Of a stretch of DNA of 64,000 nucleotides, positions 13,377-24,889 are shown one piece after another. Position 1 is the stretch's first letter. Each line of letters opens with the position of its first letter. The notes under the pieces are model-generated. The model did not search any database and was not told where the DNA came from. It saw nothing but the letters and a program-made list of their open reading frames with translations. The translations under genes were made by a program, and so were the position numbers. Source of the stretch: Lates calcarifer (lineage: Eukaryota; Chordata; Actinopteri; Centropomidae); assembly GCF_001640805.2 (NCBI RefSeq), contig NC_066837.1, forward strand, positions 21,197,341 through 21,261,340. Reading direction: 5' to 3'.

Positions 13377-14237
13377 ATAAATGTACTTGATGTTTGGCCA
13401 TTTAGCCACTCCAATCCACCCACAACACTCTATCAGCTGGATAATAAACCATACTTATTGAATTACTGACAGTATGAATCTAAATTTGCTCATAGTGTAA
13501 TTAATTACAGCTCAATAACTGCTGTCAATGATACCAAGAGGACCAACTAATCAATCAGCAGACAGCTGACAGCCAATAGCTACATAACTGGTCAATTTGT
13601 GACAAAACAGGAGAAACAATAGACAGAAATGCATGATGTGTATGGTGGCATTTACCACTACTGAGGTTAACTCTGAGGTAGATTTGGGGTCTTATCATTC
13701 AGCCCTCCTCTGCCACACATTCTTACACCTCAAATACCTCATGCAAAAAGCAACCAATAAAACCATCCACATTCAAATACAGTGTTTAGAAGTGACTTAA
13801 GTTGATACCGCATTGAGAAACTACCCAGCTGGTGGTTAACCAACTGAGAAAGTAATTGGTGCAACAAGTGCTACCACAATTTATTTTTATCACCAGAATG
13901 CTTTTCACCAGCCCAGTGCCAACAGTGACACGTTGTGTCCATGTTTGGCAAGAATTGAAACTCCAGTGTGTGTCCATTTAGAAAATGAACAATGCAAACC
14001 AGCATGATGGTTACACAGAAGGTCAGGTACAGAGTAATATATCTATCTGTACAATGATGACAAAACAGTGGGTGTGCCCATAGAATGTGGCTCAGAGTGA
14101 ACAAAGCACAGCCATCTGAGCTGAATGTCACTGCAGGACCCAAGTGTGTGTGTTTTTATGTGTGTGTATGTGAGTTATGTTGTTCAGTAGGGCTTTTATA
14201 GCAGGGTAATAAAACAGCAGCTCAACACAGGCTCAAT
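13377..14237. other. non-coding stretch
   Basis: No gene or clear repeat. A short GT-rich run lies near 14144-14170. Confidence 0.5.
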
Positions 14238-14296
14238 AGAGAGAAGAGAAGAGAAGAGAAGAGAAGAGAAGAGAAGAGGAGAGGAGAGAGAGAAAG
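14238..14296 (+). repeat. (GAGAA)n / purine-rich microsatellite
   Basis: GAGAA units in tandem, decaying into GAGAGG and GA repeats. Confidence 0.95.
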
Positions 14297-14443
14297 CAGT
14301 ACAGGTTTATATATGGTACACACACAACACACACACACTGGGCAGCTGAGCTTTCCATCACAGAAATAGTGACAGTGCATCCTTTCCAGATCCCCAAACA
14401 GCGAGGGGATCAACACCCATAATGAAGGCATCCATAGAAGATA

Positions 14444-14445
<2 letters not shown>

Positions 14446-14474
<29 letters not shown>
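14446..14474 (+). repeat. (CA)n microsatellite
   Basis: About 14 CA units. Confidence 0.95.
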
Positions 14475-14479
<5 letters not shown>

Positions 14480-14519
14480 AACACACAGCCATGGCTATAA
14501 ATGAACTTCACATGAACAC

Positions 14520-14715
14520 ACTGTGAGGAATGGATTCACATTGGCTAATGAATACCCCAATGGCTCACTGTACGGGCTAGTATTTTTCCTTGCCAGTAAA
14601 TATGCAAAATGACTGTCTGTTAATTGAGTAGATTAGGTGACCTGGAAGATTTCTAATCTAATCTCCATATTAATACAGACCCTCGGGGCACAGTAATGGG
14701 ACGATGAACCCCCTC
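14520..14715. other. candidate conserved non-coding element (POU/homeobox-like sites)
   Basis: Non-repetitive, with dense developmental-enhancer-type motifs: an octamer-like ATATGCAAAAT, a homeodomain-like GTTAATTGAG and tandem TAATCTAATC. It reads like a vertebrate CNE but conservation cannot be tested here, so this is inference. Confidence 0.3.
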
Positions 14716-15119
14716 CCCCTCCCCCTCATCCCCAAATCGTGGCTGCACACTCGCTCTGATGACTGGCAAGCAGCCCAGGCAAAACAGCATACCAAGTCAG
14801 TGCCATTCTCTGCTCACAATGGCAGTATTTCATCGGTCATCAACAGTAAAATCCACAATTAAGAATGATTATTAAATAAGGATTCAAGACTTCATGGATC
14901 TAACTTCACAAGGACAGAACTAATAGATTGTTATACTTACATAATAATAACCATCTGATGTTAAAAGACCAGATCATTTGCATTTACATACAGAATTGTT
15001 GATTTTCAGCTCACATCTGCATAAGTTCATAAACTCAGTGACTGAATAATGATAGTCATAGATAAGATAAAACACATTTAGTTTCATCCTTCACAAACAC
15101 TCCAGAAGATTGAAAGTCT

Positions 15120-15430
15120 AATCATCTGGCGGAGTTGACATTCCCATGTCAGCCCTGAACTTTCATGATCTCAAATGTTTGACCCTCAGAGAGACACTTT
15201 AATAAGGTGACGACCACGGGGATCAAAAGAGCCGCTGTCTACCTCAAAAGCTCATTTGGCCCAAAACTTGGCACCTCTTCTTCTCCCATGGTCAGAGGCT
15301 GACCCTGTTGCCATGGTTACTCCACTCTAATATCTATGCAAACGCCTTCTCACTGCATGGGAAGACCCACTGCTGGCCCAGGACTGACACTCTGCCAGGG
15401 ACTGCCGCCTGTCACGCACAAACAGAGAGA
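15120..15430. other. candidate conserved non-coding element with RFX X-box
   Basis: A unique, moderately GC-rich block containing a clean X-box palindrome GTTGCCATGGTTAC at 15307-15320 and the distinctive segments GACCACGGGGATCAAAAGAGC and CTGCTGGCCCAGGACTGACAC. A short minus-strand open frame with a good ATG context is present but is not extended by convincing splicing. Confidence 0.3.
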
Positions 15431-17123
15431 GGCCTGTGTAAACATATTATGAACTCAATGCAAAACAGTCAAACATGAGCATATAAACACATACACAATC
15501 ACATGCACATCCATAGTGATTGCATATGGATGCACATATGGATGTATGCGTTTCCCCAAGCTGGACAGAAGTCAGCTGTACTCCACGTTGGGCCGGATGC
15601 TTTCAGTAATACATCCACCCACAAGTGTATAATAAGGTTATTCTAACCCCACCCCGCTGGGACCTCTGGCTCTGGCAACCAAACAACTCTGGAATCTAAA
15701 CACTCAGCCCACACATGTATCACATCAAACAGCACCCTGACTGTGGATGCACAATAAGATGATGACTGTTCAGCTTCATCGGGCTCCTTCAGTCAGAGGA
15801 ATCAGAGCGTTGAGAAAAAGAAAACATCCAAGTTGCAGAGCAGTAGCACGGCTCAATGACACTTTATCAAAGTCCAGAACTAAACCAGAACAACCACAGC
15901 TAAACAAACAAGCTCACAACAGGTGAACAGCAACATAACACATGTCAAAATAATCATAATTTGTTGCTTTGCGTTTAGTTGAACTTTGGTGAACATTGAT
16001 CCAAGTTGCTCACCAAAAGCAAGCTATTTTAACTGTGTTGAACTTTGACCAAACAGTGACCCAGAATGAAAGAAGCTGCTGAAGTATTTGATTGTAGGGT
16101 TAGGGAAGAGACAGCAATTGATGGTACAAGTAAATCTTTTGAATAAACTCTGCAAAGATATTGCCCCATTAGCATCCCTGCTAACAAGCTAGCAAACTGA
16201 CAGCTACCAAGCAGTTAGGAAGTTTGCCAGCTTGAATGAAATGATGTACAATTCCAAGAAGAAAATGCCATGAGGGAGTAAACAACACAGTACAAAGAAA
16301 ATAAAAAGAACTTAGCTCATCATCATTTCTAGCCAACAAGCATAAATTTCACTGTACCACTTTTTGATGTGACCAAAACTATCCAATGTTAACAACATTT
16401 TAACAGGTTTATCAGTTTCCTGACAAACCTTTATATCTTAAATTTCAACTTTACTTTTGAGGAAAATTTTGACATTGAGAAGACTGATACCACACTCAAG
16501 TCTGTAGATATGAAGCCACAACTAATCATTCACAATTCTCAGTAGGAAAGTGAATAAGACCATTTCTAACTATAGTGTATGGTTGCATCAACAGCAACAG
16601 ACACATACAGTAAAGCTCAAACACTCAGGCATGGAGTACAATCTCATCCAACTCGGCAGGCCTCAGCCCTGTCTGACCAAACCCAGAGCTACACACTGAA
16701 ACAAGCCAAATGAATGACAGATGAAGTCAAAACCCAGAGAGAGACAAGAAAATCCAACATAATAAAATGAAGCTTGGTTGCGCGCAAACACACACGTCCT
16801 CTAACAAAGGAAAAACATTGAGTCCAAGACTCAATCAATTTGCAGTGTGCAGGGAGAGTGGAGCCACATGTTTTTGATAAGTCCTCTAGCAGAGCGGGGT
16901 GAGGTAATGATGAAGTCATCTCTGTCCTCTGGACAGGTTCAAATTCACTGGGCCGTGCGCATTTTAAATGGCTTCAGGCTAACCAACACACACATGCGTT
17001 TCCATATATTTGTACACAATAAAAAAATTACTATAAAAAACACTCAACTCATAGTATCAAGACAAGAAAATAAGTTAAAGAGCTGCAACTTGTAAGCAAG
17101 TCACCTCATCGTCTTCTACACAC
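15431..17123. other. non-coding stretch
   Basis: No supported gene or clear repeat family. Confidence 0.5.
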
Positions 17124-17147
17124 CTGTAACTCAAGGAGTTCCTCTTT
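17124..17147 (-). other. candidate 24-nt microexon, minus strand
   Basis: Minus-strand TTTTTTTTTCCAG acceptor, 24 nt, then CAG|GTGTGT donor. In one frame it reads KEELLELQ. In the frame phase-compatible with the 38-nt candidate at 1498-1535 it reads KRNSLSY plus a split codon that would become Ser. Small size makes chance occurrence quite possible. Confidence 0.2.
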
Positions 17148-18439
17148 CTGGAAAAAAAAATAAAAAATATTTCCTTCCTTGACATCGCCCTCCTCGTTCT
17201 TCAGTTCCCTAAAACATTCCCAAGCAATTAAGTCTTTCTATGGACATGTTTTATTAACGGTCTATGCAGACTGCACCCACTCAAATGGTCACTGCCACTC
17301 ATTTAATTTATGACACTGTCAATCCACTGCCACACAACAGAAGACACTACTTCCTGTGTGTCGCATGGATCTTAATATTTACTGAGCTCAATTGTGCCTT
17401 GGGTTATTATAAAACTATTCATTAGGGGAGAGAAAATAAACAAAAGAGAACTGCTCAGACAGACAGAGTTCTGCAGATGTGTTGAAATAAAAGACTCCCC
17501 TCTGCTCAGCCCTATCTAAATGTTATTCTGAGAGAAATGTAAAGGTCAACACTATAAGCCTATAACAAATACAATATGGCCATGGAGAATCCTTAATTCA
17601 TTATTTTGAGATGGCTGCAAGGCTCAGATGTACACACTGATGTTCTAAATAAATACAAATGTCCAATTAACACAAATGACAACTAACACCACAGCATATT
17701 TCAATCACTAGTGTCACAAACACATTCTTCAGCGAGCTAGTGGTTGACGTCTGGAGACTTAGGCACGCCCCTTCATCAAAAGCAGTGGTGTGAAGCAGAT
17801 TTGTAGATGCCCAGGGTGTTGTAAGCCTATGTAGGCATGGCAACTAAAGAGAGTGGCTTTATAGGAAGCCAGCTGTGCCAGAGGATGGGCATTTGCAGAA
17901 GAAAATTAATGTCACTGATGGAGAAAATGGAGACCTCAAGTCAGAATTTGAGCCTTTAAACCCAATCGATTGGCTACAAAACAGTTGGACTAGTCTGCAC
18001 AGGTTGTTTAAGGGAACCTAAAGAGCCTGTGATGTGTATTTTGAAGCTGTATTAAGATAGTATTACCATCAATCACTGCGGAAAATGCTGACTTTAGATT
18101 ACAGGCTGATGTGATTAGTTTGAATACAATCTCTTCACACGAAATGAGCAGTTAAAAGATATTTAATACGTTTTCAAATTGGATAAAGTGCTCTTGTAAG
18201 GTAGCTTTCTTTTTACACTTGAGAAGTAGATAATCATGAGTTAGTAAGACAGGCTACAAGAGCCAGAAACCTCACCACCTCACCTCCCAAGAGCCCTGAG
18301 CAACTGCAATATTCATGAAGGCCTTACGAAACACTGGGAGCACAACAAGAGAGAAAATGGAGTTTAGATCAAAGAGGATATGCAGAGGTGGAGGAAAAGT
18401 AAATATGGAGTATGTTTGCATTTTTCTATCTATCCCACC
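17148..18439. other. non-coding stretch
   Basis: Nothing recognisable beyond short A/T runs. Confidence 0.5.
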
Positions 18440-18830
18440 ATTAGCTCTGGGCTAAATATCCCACATTATATAAAGTCCCTGAAGGATTGTGAATGAGGGC
18501 CCCATCTCTCTGTGTAAATCAGCGAATGAGGGGAATACTGTTTGGATTTCAGGCCCATATGGTGATTCACAGTTTTTCTGGGAGCTCTGCGGAACAAAAA
18601 AGGGACGAAGGAAAAAAAGAAACAGAGATGAAAAATCAAGTATGGCAGAGTACAGGCCTTTTGGAGACAATTATCATATTTGTCTGGGCCCTTTTTTAAG
18701 TTCAGACAGCCAGGCTTTGGTGTGGAAATAGATCTCCTTAGAGAGTCATTACAGGTTGAGAAATATCCACGGGCCAGGGGTGCTGAGGAGGTGCACGCAG
18801 GTAACAATTTCAGGGAGAAGAAATGGGAGA
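18440..18830. other. candidate conserved non-coding element
   Basis: Unique sequence with several overlapping short open frames on both strands and few low-complexity tracts, unlike the flanks. No start, splice or domain evidence supports coding, so a regulatory element is an alternative explanation. Confidence 0.25.
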
Positions 18831-19559
18831 GAGGGATGGGGGGGGGGGTCTGTCAGACAGACTTTTGATCTGCAAAGCCAGAAGAAAAAAATGGGAAAAA
18901 GTGGGTGAAGGCGGGAAACTGAAAGGAAGCCAGAAGAGTAACTCGGACGTTGGCCATTTAACAGTTAATGTTTTCTTCAAGACAAAGCTGTTAATAAACA
19001 CTATTGCATGTAAATCTGCACAAAGTGAGATTTTCACTGTGACAATGAAGAAACCAACCAACAAAATGTATTTCCAGGGTAAGGTGAGTAGCTGAGTAGC
19101 ACTCAGCAGAGGGGATGAAGATATTCCACCTTTGACTTGCTTGAATGCAGAGGGAAGATATTATAATCCAAGTAATTATAATATTATTTATGTTGACATC
19201 AATGTATAGGCTCAGCTTATACTGACTGCTAGAAGTGAAAGGTCTCCATGTGAAGACATACCAAAGCCTGGGATTAATTATTTATTTATGAATAACTGTA
19301 TATAAGTCAGAAGCAAATTAAAATCGCTTACTAATAGTTTGCCTTGTCCATAGAGAAATATCTCTGCTTCCTGATCAGATAAGTCATACTTACTGTGCAC
19401 AGGGTGGCACATTTTCACAAGCTGCTGTTGTCAGTAATGGTTACAATGGCTCAAAGGGTTACAGAGCATTTCTGGTCACAGTGGCAGCACATGATCTGCT
19501 ACTACTATTATCAGATGTGTCTCATAAACTTGTTTTACCGGTTTCAGCGAACGATTTTC

Positions 19560-20010
19560 TTTAAAACAGGCGATGGTGATTACAGCCTCTAACATGCATG
19601 CGGGCGACGGTGGACAGTAATCACAGCAACACGCATGCGAGATTTCATTTCATACAATCCAAAATCCGAATATATAAAGAAAGTCATCCAGATACCTGCT
19701 GTGAGGCGGTCCCGGGTGAGGAACTGACAGTCGACCTGCAGACACTCAGGTGTCCTCGTACCTTCCCTGACTCTGATTCACTGTTTGAATTCAATGGTTC
19801 CGTTCAGGCACGACGTGTCCGGACACTTTCACTGATGTTCAGTCAGTGCAGCGGTGTTTCCTCGCTCCCTGCGGGCTGAGCCAGCAGCGCACATGCTGTG
19901 TAGATCTACTACACCGGCTGAAGCGGAACAACTGGCACATAATATGGCAGGAAGTGAAGTCTCACTCGCTTTAACTAGAGGTGCAGTTTTTCGCAAATCC
20001 CTTGCTTCAA
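19560..20010. promoter_or_regulatory. CpG-rich block, candidate promoter/first-exon region (probably minus strand)
   Basis: CpGs are frequent here (GCGGGCGACGG, GAGGCGGTCCCGGG, CACGACGTGTCCGGA, CAGCGGTG, CTGCGGGC), while the neighbouring 15 kb is CpG-poor. On the minus strand there are donor-like sites: GAAG|GTACGAG near 19758 and CAGCAG|GTATCT near 19700. A minus-strand uORF-like ATG (starting CATGTGCGC) lies near 19890. This fits a non-coding first exon of a leftward gene. Orientation and gene identity are inferred. Confidence 0.4.
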
Positions 20011-20486
20011 ACCGAGCACACGTGATTCAGGTTGGATGTTGTTGATGTATATTATTTATGTTTGTCCTACTTCGGACAGAGGGAGTTTATATATGATCCT
20101 CCTGAGCTCTGCTTCACCAGACCTAGTTGAGAAAAATGTTTGATTTTAAGTGTACCCGATAACATGTAGCTATATGTTGAATATTAACACTTAAAATGAG
20201 CTACACTTGGCATTGTGTATCTAATGCACAGGATACTGCATGCAAATAGTGCATATCAAAAATATGGCTTGTGAGAATGACTGCCATACATGTCCAAAAA
20301 GGCCACAACTTAATTTGCTTATGTACTTACTATATATTGTAGGCAATAGGAAGTTTCCGTCTATTATCTAATATTTTCAAGTCAAGTGTAATCATTTAAG
20401 TTTATGCGAAAGACAGAATCAGCTGAGGCTCAGCCAAGTGCAGCATGTATAAAAATGTGAGATATGGCTTGGACATAAATGCTGCA

Positions 20487-20506
20487 CTGCCGCCATCTGG
20501 TGGCTC
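20487..20506 (-). promoter_or_regulatory. CTCF-like site
   Basis: The minus strand reads GAGCCACCAGATGGCGGCAG, close to the vertebrate CTCF core CCACCAGRKGGCG. It lies about 0.5 kb from the CpG-rich block. Motif match only. Confidence 0.45.
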
Positions 20507-20589
20507 TGAAGGTGCTGGTGTACAATGAATTATGGGAAGATAGATTCAGGGCCATTAAGCATAAATCCTGATTGTGTTTCGAAAAGTGA

Positions 20590-20609
20590 TTTTTTTTTTT
20601 TTTTTTTTT
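20590..20609 (+). repeat. poly(T) tract
   Basis: Nineteen or more consecutive T. Confidence 0.95.
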
Positions 20610-20872
20610 CTTTGTTGAATTATTTCATAATGGTAATGTCATGGTTTGTGTGTCTAAAGTGGACATCTGTAAAGATATATGTATGAGTTCCAACAGAGAC
20701 AAATTGTGTAAAGCTGTAGTTGTGGGGTAAAAGCTGAGCCAGTGTGACTGAAACACATGTTGTTTAACAGAGACACTTTCAAATACTGTAAAGCAGATTT
20801 TAAGCAGCTCAGGTAGGTTGCGTGCATGTCCAGCCAATTTTTATTTATAAAGTGGGTGCAGCTCTTGGACGG

Positions 20873-21105
20873 CTTTAGAGCATTACACTGAAATGATATA
20901 AATGTTTCTATGTCCTTAGTGTATCATAAGGACACCAGAGATAAACATTTACAATTCTTATCTTATATGAACAAATCTGATGATAGCTTTTATATCAAAA
21001 GTCTGTAGTGGTAGAGAAATTTATGATTTGTAATGTCTCATTACAAACCTAAAGATGAAACCCTGAAATGTGGTGTGCCAGTGTTAAAAGGCAGCTTCTA
21101 CATGC
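20873..21105 (+). repeat. left copy of a diverged tandem duplication
   Basis: Shares an ordered series of blocks with 21549-21725: CTTTAGA...CACTG, GTTTCTAT, TTTTATATCAAA, GTGGTAG/TTGGTAGG, TTGTAATGTCT, ACAAACCT.AAGAT and TGTGCCAGTGTTAAA. There are indels between copies. It may be a segmental duplication or two copies of an unrecognised dispersed repeat. Confidence 0.5.
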
Positions 21106-21548
21106 AGGTCCTTCATATTACCCCTGTCCTATGTTGTAACCAAATACATGACACTTAGATTACTGTAACTGTTACTACTATTATCAGTAACAACTGTATA
21201 CATGTGCATTTTTTAAAACTAACATATTTCCACGTTAATTGATTAATATACTTCATTGTAATAGCTGGGTAAAGTCATTTGTTGCCAGCCCTTAGTATAG
21301 TGTAATGATATATTCATTGAGAATGGTGGACCGGTGGTAACCTCATATAAACAAAATGACCATAAACTGACACAGAACCTGTTTTACGGGAAGATTAGAC
21401 ATTTAGAGGTGGGAAACAAACTCAAGTCATCATCTCAAACACTGACAGTTATCAACACAAACTGTCTACGTGCCGCTTGTCTATTACTCAGCACAATGAA
21501 GCGAAATGACAACAATGCAGATGACAATGAGGGTGAACTTTAACGACA

Positions 21549-21725
21549 ACTTTAGATCACTGCACTGATAGGCAATAAGTGTTTCTATCTGATCTCTGAT
21601 GACATCTTTTATATCAAATACCTGCATTGGTAGGAAAACTATAAATTGTAATGTCTTGAAACAAACCTGAAGATAACATAAAATGTAGAAATACATCTTC
21701 TGTGCCAGTGTTAAACAGCGAGTGA
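21549..21725 (+). repeat. right copy of a diverged tandem duplication
   Basis: Partner of 20873-21105. Offset falls from about 676 to about 620 bp along the copy because of internal deletion. Confidence 0.5.
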
Positions 21726-22540
21726 GAGTCAAACAGGAATGAAGTGGGTATCATTTGTGAATTAAGATTACCGTAAAGAACCACTCATACAGATTTCCTA
21801 GACTAAATGTTGACATTGATCAGTGGCCTTTAACAAGTAAGTATCAAGTCTTTGCAGCTTCCTCTTGTGTGGACTGAAATGAATGCAAAATCAACATAAA
21901 ATATAAAGTATACATATTTTATATTTTATCCAATCATAGTATATACCTTATGCCTTTTTATGGTGTACGTGAGTGTGGATGTCACTGAATTATTGCTGCT
22001 GAGTCATATTTGCTGAGATGTAAAAACAAATATGAAACATTTCCAGATAAACGAGGGCGTGTGATAAAGGAACTCAATTACTCAACTGGGGCTTATATTG
22101 TTTTTGGTGTCACGCAACCCCACCCAGCTAGAACTCTAAGAAATTACTTGCCAAAATAAATTTTGATCAATGTCTGACTTGTTAAAGCCTTGGCAAAAAT
22201 CACACGTCTGTTGTGTTCACACAGTTTTGCATTCATTTCCTTTACTGAAATGTTCTGCAAAATGTGATTGACACCTGAAAAGGAAATGCATAAGAGTACT
22301 CAGTACTGATGCTCACTCTACAAAGAGTCCCTAAATGGTTGCCCAGGTCTTGTGACAATGTGAGTGAAGTCAGCCGGGCCTGAAATAATTGGAGGTTGTT
22401 TCTCGTGACTCTGGGGAAAGCACAGGCTGATCCCCAGCGCAGAATGTATGGAAACTGCACAGAGAGGAAACAACTCAGTGTGTATGTGAGTGCTTAAGTA
22501 CAACTGTGAGGTACTCAGGCAACAGTGTGTAGTAATCACA
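21726..22540. other. non-coding stretch
   Basis: No gene. AT-rich, with a TATTTTATATTTTAT tract near 21915. Confidence 0.5.
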
Positions 22541-22650
22541 AAGCAACACACAAATTAAATATCATTTTATACAATCTATGGCCCAAATATATGAGGAAAG
22601 TCATCCCAGATACCTGCTCTGAGGAGGTCCTAAGTAGTACATCTGTGAGG
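22541..22650 (+). repeat. second copy of the segment at about 19625-19735
   Basis: The run ATACAATC...AATATAT.A.GAAAGTCATC..CAGATACCTGCT.TGAGG.GGTCC is shared with 19650-19720. The minus-strand donor-like CAG|GTATCTGG is kept in both copies. The CpGs of the left copy are lost here (GAGGAGGTCC in place of GAGGCGGTCC). Confidence 0.6.
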
Positions 22651-22767
22651 TACTTGTACATTACTTTGGAATCTCCATTTTATGTTACTTTACACTTACA
22701 CTGACTGAAGTTCTGGTAAGGTCTCAGATGAAGATTTCACATTAAACATAATTCGTTTATAGAAAGA

Positions 22768-22990
22768 GGCAACTGTGGTTCAGGAGCTAGAGCTGGTTGA
22801 CCATTAATTGGAGGGTCAGTGGTTCAATCCCTGGCTCCTTCAGTCTGCATGTTGAAATGGGCAAGGTACTGAGCCCCAAATTGCCTCTGATGGCTGTTCT
22901 ATCTGTGTGTGTGAATGGGTGGATGTGCCATGAAGTGCTTTGAATGGGCAACAAGATGCCATATAAGTGCAGTCCATTTATAGCATACAA
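22768..22990 (+). repeat. tRNA-derived SINE
   Basis: The head resembles a tRNA: an A-box-like TGTGGTTCAGGAGC and a B box GGTTCAATCCC. It is followed by a body (TCTGCATGTTGAA, GGGCAAGGTACTGAGCCCCAA, GATGGCTGTTCTATC, GTGTGTGAATGGGTGGATG, GAAGTGCTTTGAATGG) and a tail ATATAAGTGCAGTCCATTTA. This is a very common percomorph repeat. It is a mobile-element copy, not a functional tRNA gene. Confidence 0.75.
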
Positions 22991-24150
22991 CACACGATCA
23001 AACATTAAACCAGTGGTTTCAAATCTTTTAGGTTTGTGACTCCTTACAAAAAATAGAGTCTAATTGTGTAGTTTTGACACATTTCTATGAGTTGTTAGCA
23101 ATTCAGAAAACTTCTGAAATTGTTTCATTTCAGTAACTGAAAAGAAAATTTGTGTAGCTGGCCCCTGGGGACTGGAAGAAACAATCAAACGATATATAAA
23201 GTAGATAAAATTGCAATATACATTTCTGATAATTTTTTGTTTTGTTTCATTTTTTTGTTTTGCCTGTAATGGAATATTTTTATGTTTCTGTTTCTTTTTT
23301 TAGTGTTGGTGTCAGTAGATAAAAAAGAAGAGAGCTTTAGATTTCCTTGGTAAACATCTTGGCATCTTTGACACGTTTCCTCATTGTTTCTGGCACTTGA
23401 TAATAAGTCTATTGTTTGACATCTATCCCCAGTATCATAATCAAATAGTTTCTTTTCTTTTCTTACATTTCTATCATACCCTGTTGTCACCTGTGATAAC
23501 ACCACACTACAAGCAGCTCTATAGAGATAGCAGAGTGGTTCACAGCACAATATCCTCATGTTTTCCCCTCATGCATACAAAACTAATCCAACTAGAATGA
23601 CTTGTGAAATTCAGTAAATAAGAGTTTGATCTTATGGCTCATTAGTACATGATCATCTTCATTTCTGCTGGTTGTTGCAGCAAAAACTCTACTTTTTGTT
23701 GATTTTTGTGTCAGTCAGTGGAATAACAGTGGAAGACAGAAAAGACCACAGTTGCATGTTTTCCACATGAAATGATACCCACATGTGAACGAGTCATGGA
23801 ACTATGACTACATGTTTGCACATTCCTTAAAACTGTGATCTTACTGATTGTTTTGTATTATTGCTTTATTTTCTACAGAATGATAGTAGCAATTGTGACC
23901 TGAATGTCAGTTGTTTCCTCTTACAGGGAAATGCTTTCAAAATACACTGAAATATTGTTACTGGTGTCAAGTAAAATGATATTGAGGATCTTTAGTGTTT
24001 TTTTTTCTATTCTGGTTCTCTCTTTCCATATTTCAAAATTACTTTATAAAATCATTTCTCAAGCTTTCCTCATTGAGAAAACACTCTACTACCAATGCAA
24101 TAACACTACTCTATTTCTATTTGTCCCAGTCTTCAGCAGTCATAGCCTAT

Positions 24151-24154
<4 letters not shown>

Positions 24155-24184
<30 letters not shown>
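24155..24184 (+). repeat. (TG)n microsatellite
   Basis: About 15 TG units. Confidence 0.97.
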
Positions 24185-24185
<1 letters not shown>

Positions 24186-24324
24186 ATTCTATATTATTAT
24201 TATGTACTCTATTATAGGATTCTATAATTGTTGACTCTTAAACCCCCCAGTTTCCCAGATACAGGATCAGATCTCACACACACTCTTCTGAGATCATAGT
24301 GCTTGTTCTCCATGATCATAGATC

Positions 24325-24889
24325 ATGGAAGAACCAAGCACCATATCAGAAAAAGACACTGCTGAGAACAACTCCAATGTCAAGGACCAAGCACCAAGAG
24401 CCGAGTCTGCCAATCAGCCTGCCTCTGGTTATGAGGCAACAACCAAGACTGAAAGCGAGGACCAGCTCAGACTGTTCGCAACCCTGCTGATGGTGAGAGT
24501 CCTGACACAGTGTCAGGCTCTGAAGAACCGCAGCCAAGAGGAGTGGGTCCCCCACACCAAACGTTTGGTGAACCAGACAATGGAGGGACTCACCATCAGG
24601 CGAAGGCTTCTGCCCACACACAAAGAGTGTAAAGAAGATCTGCAAGGCTGTGCTGAAGGACCTGAGGAAAAAGTTCTGTGGAAGGCATATGCTGGAGTCT
24701 GTGATGCTATTACAGGACCCAGGTGTGGACACCATCATCGTGCAATTGTTGCAAGTGCACATCAAACAGCACTCTGCTCGGCTGGCAAAGAAGGCTGCCT
24801 CCCAGAACATATGGAAGAACATCCTCCAGGTCACTGCTTTCTCGGCCGGCTTACTTGCTGCCCTCATTCTACTGGCCTTTAACCCCTGA
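24325..24889 (+). CDS. small tail-anchored protein gene, single exon, apparently frameshifted (possible pseudogene)
   Basis: The start at 24325 has a good context (GATCATGG). The first frame runs through an acidic Ser/Thr-rich head and then an amphipathic region (LFATLLMVRVLTQCQ, EEWVPHTKRLVNQTMEGL). At about 24595-24602 the apparently authentic reading moves to the +2 frame, where EGFCPHTKSVKKICKAVL, DPGVDTIIVQLLQVHI and a C-terminal hydrophobic tail (VTAFSAGLLAALILLAFNP, stop TGA at 24887-24889) continue uninterrupted. The change is explained by one extra G in ATCAGGCGAAGG. Without the shift the protein would be roughly 187 residues with a single C-terminal membrane segment and a short lumenal end, as in tail-anchored proteins. 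The first frame alone ends at 24882 with a Cys/His-rich tail that looks like out-of-frame reading. I do not recognise the family. It could be a recent pseudogene, a polymorphism or an assembly error. Confidence 0.55.

Noticed and set aside
22768..22830. Possible tRNA gene (A and B boxes)
   Set aside because: It is the head of a SINE; the cloverleaf is not maintained and the body and tail match the repeat family.
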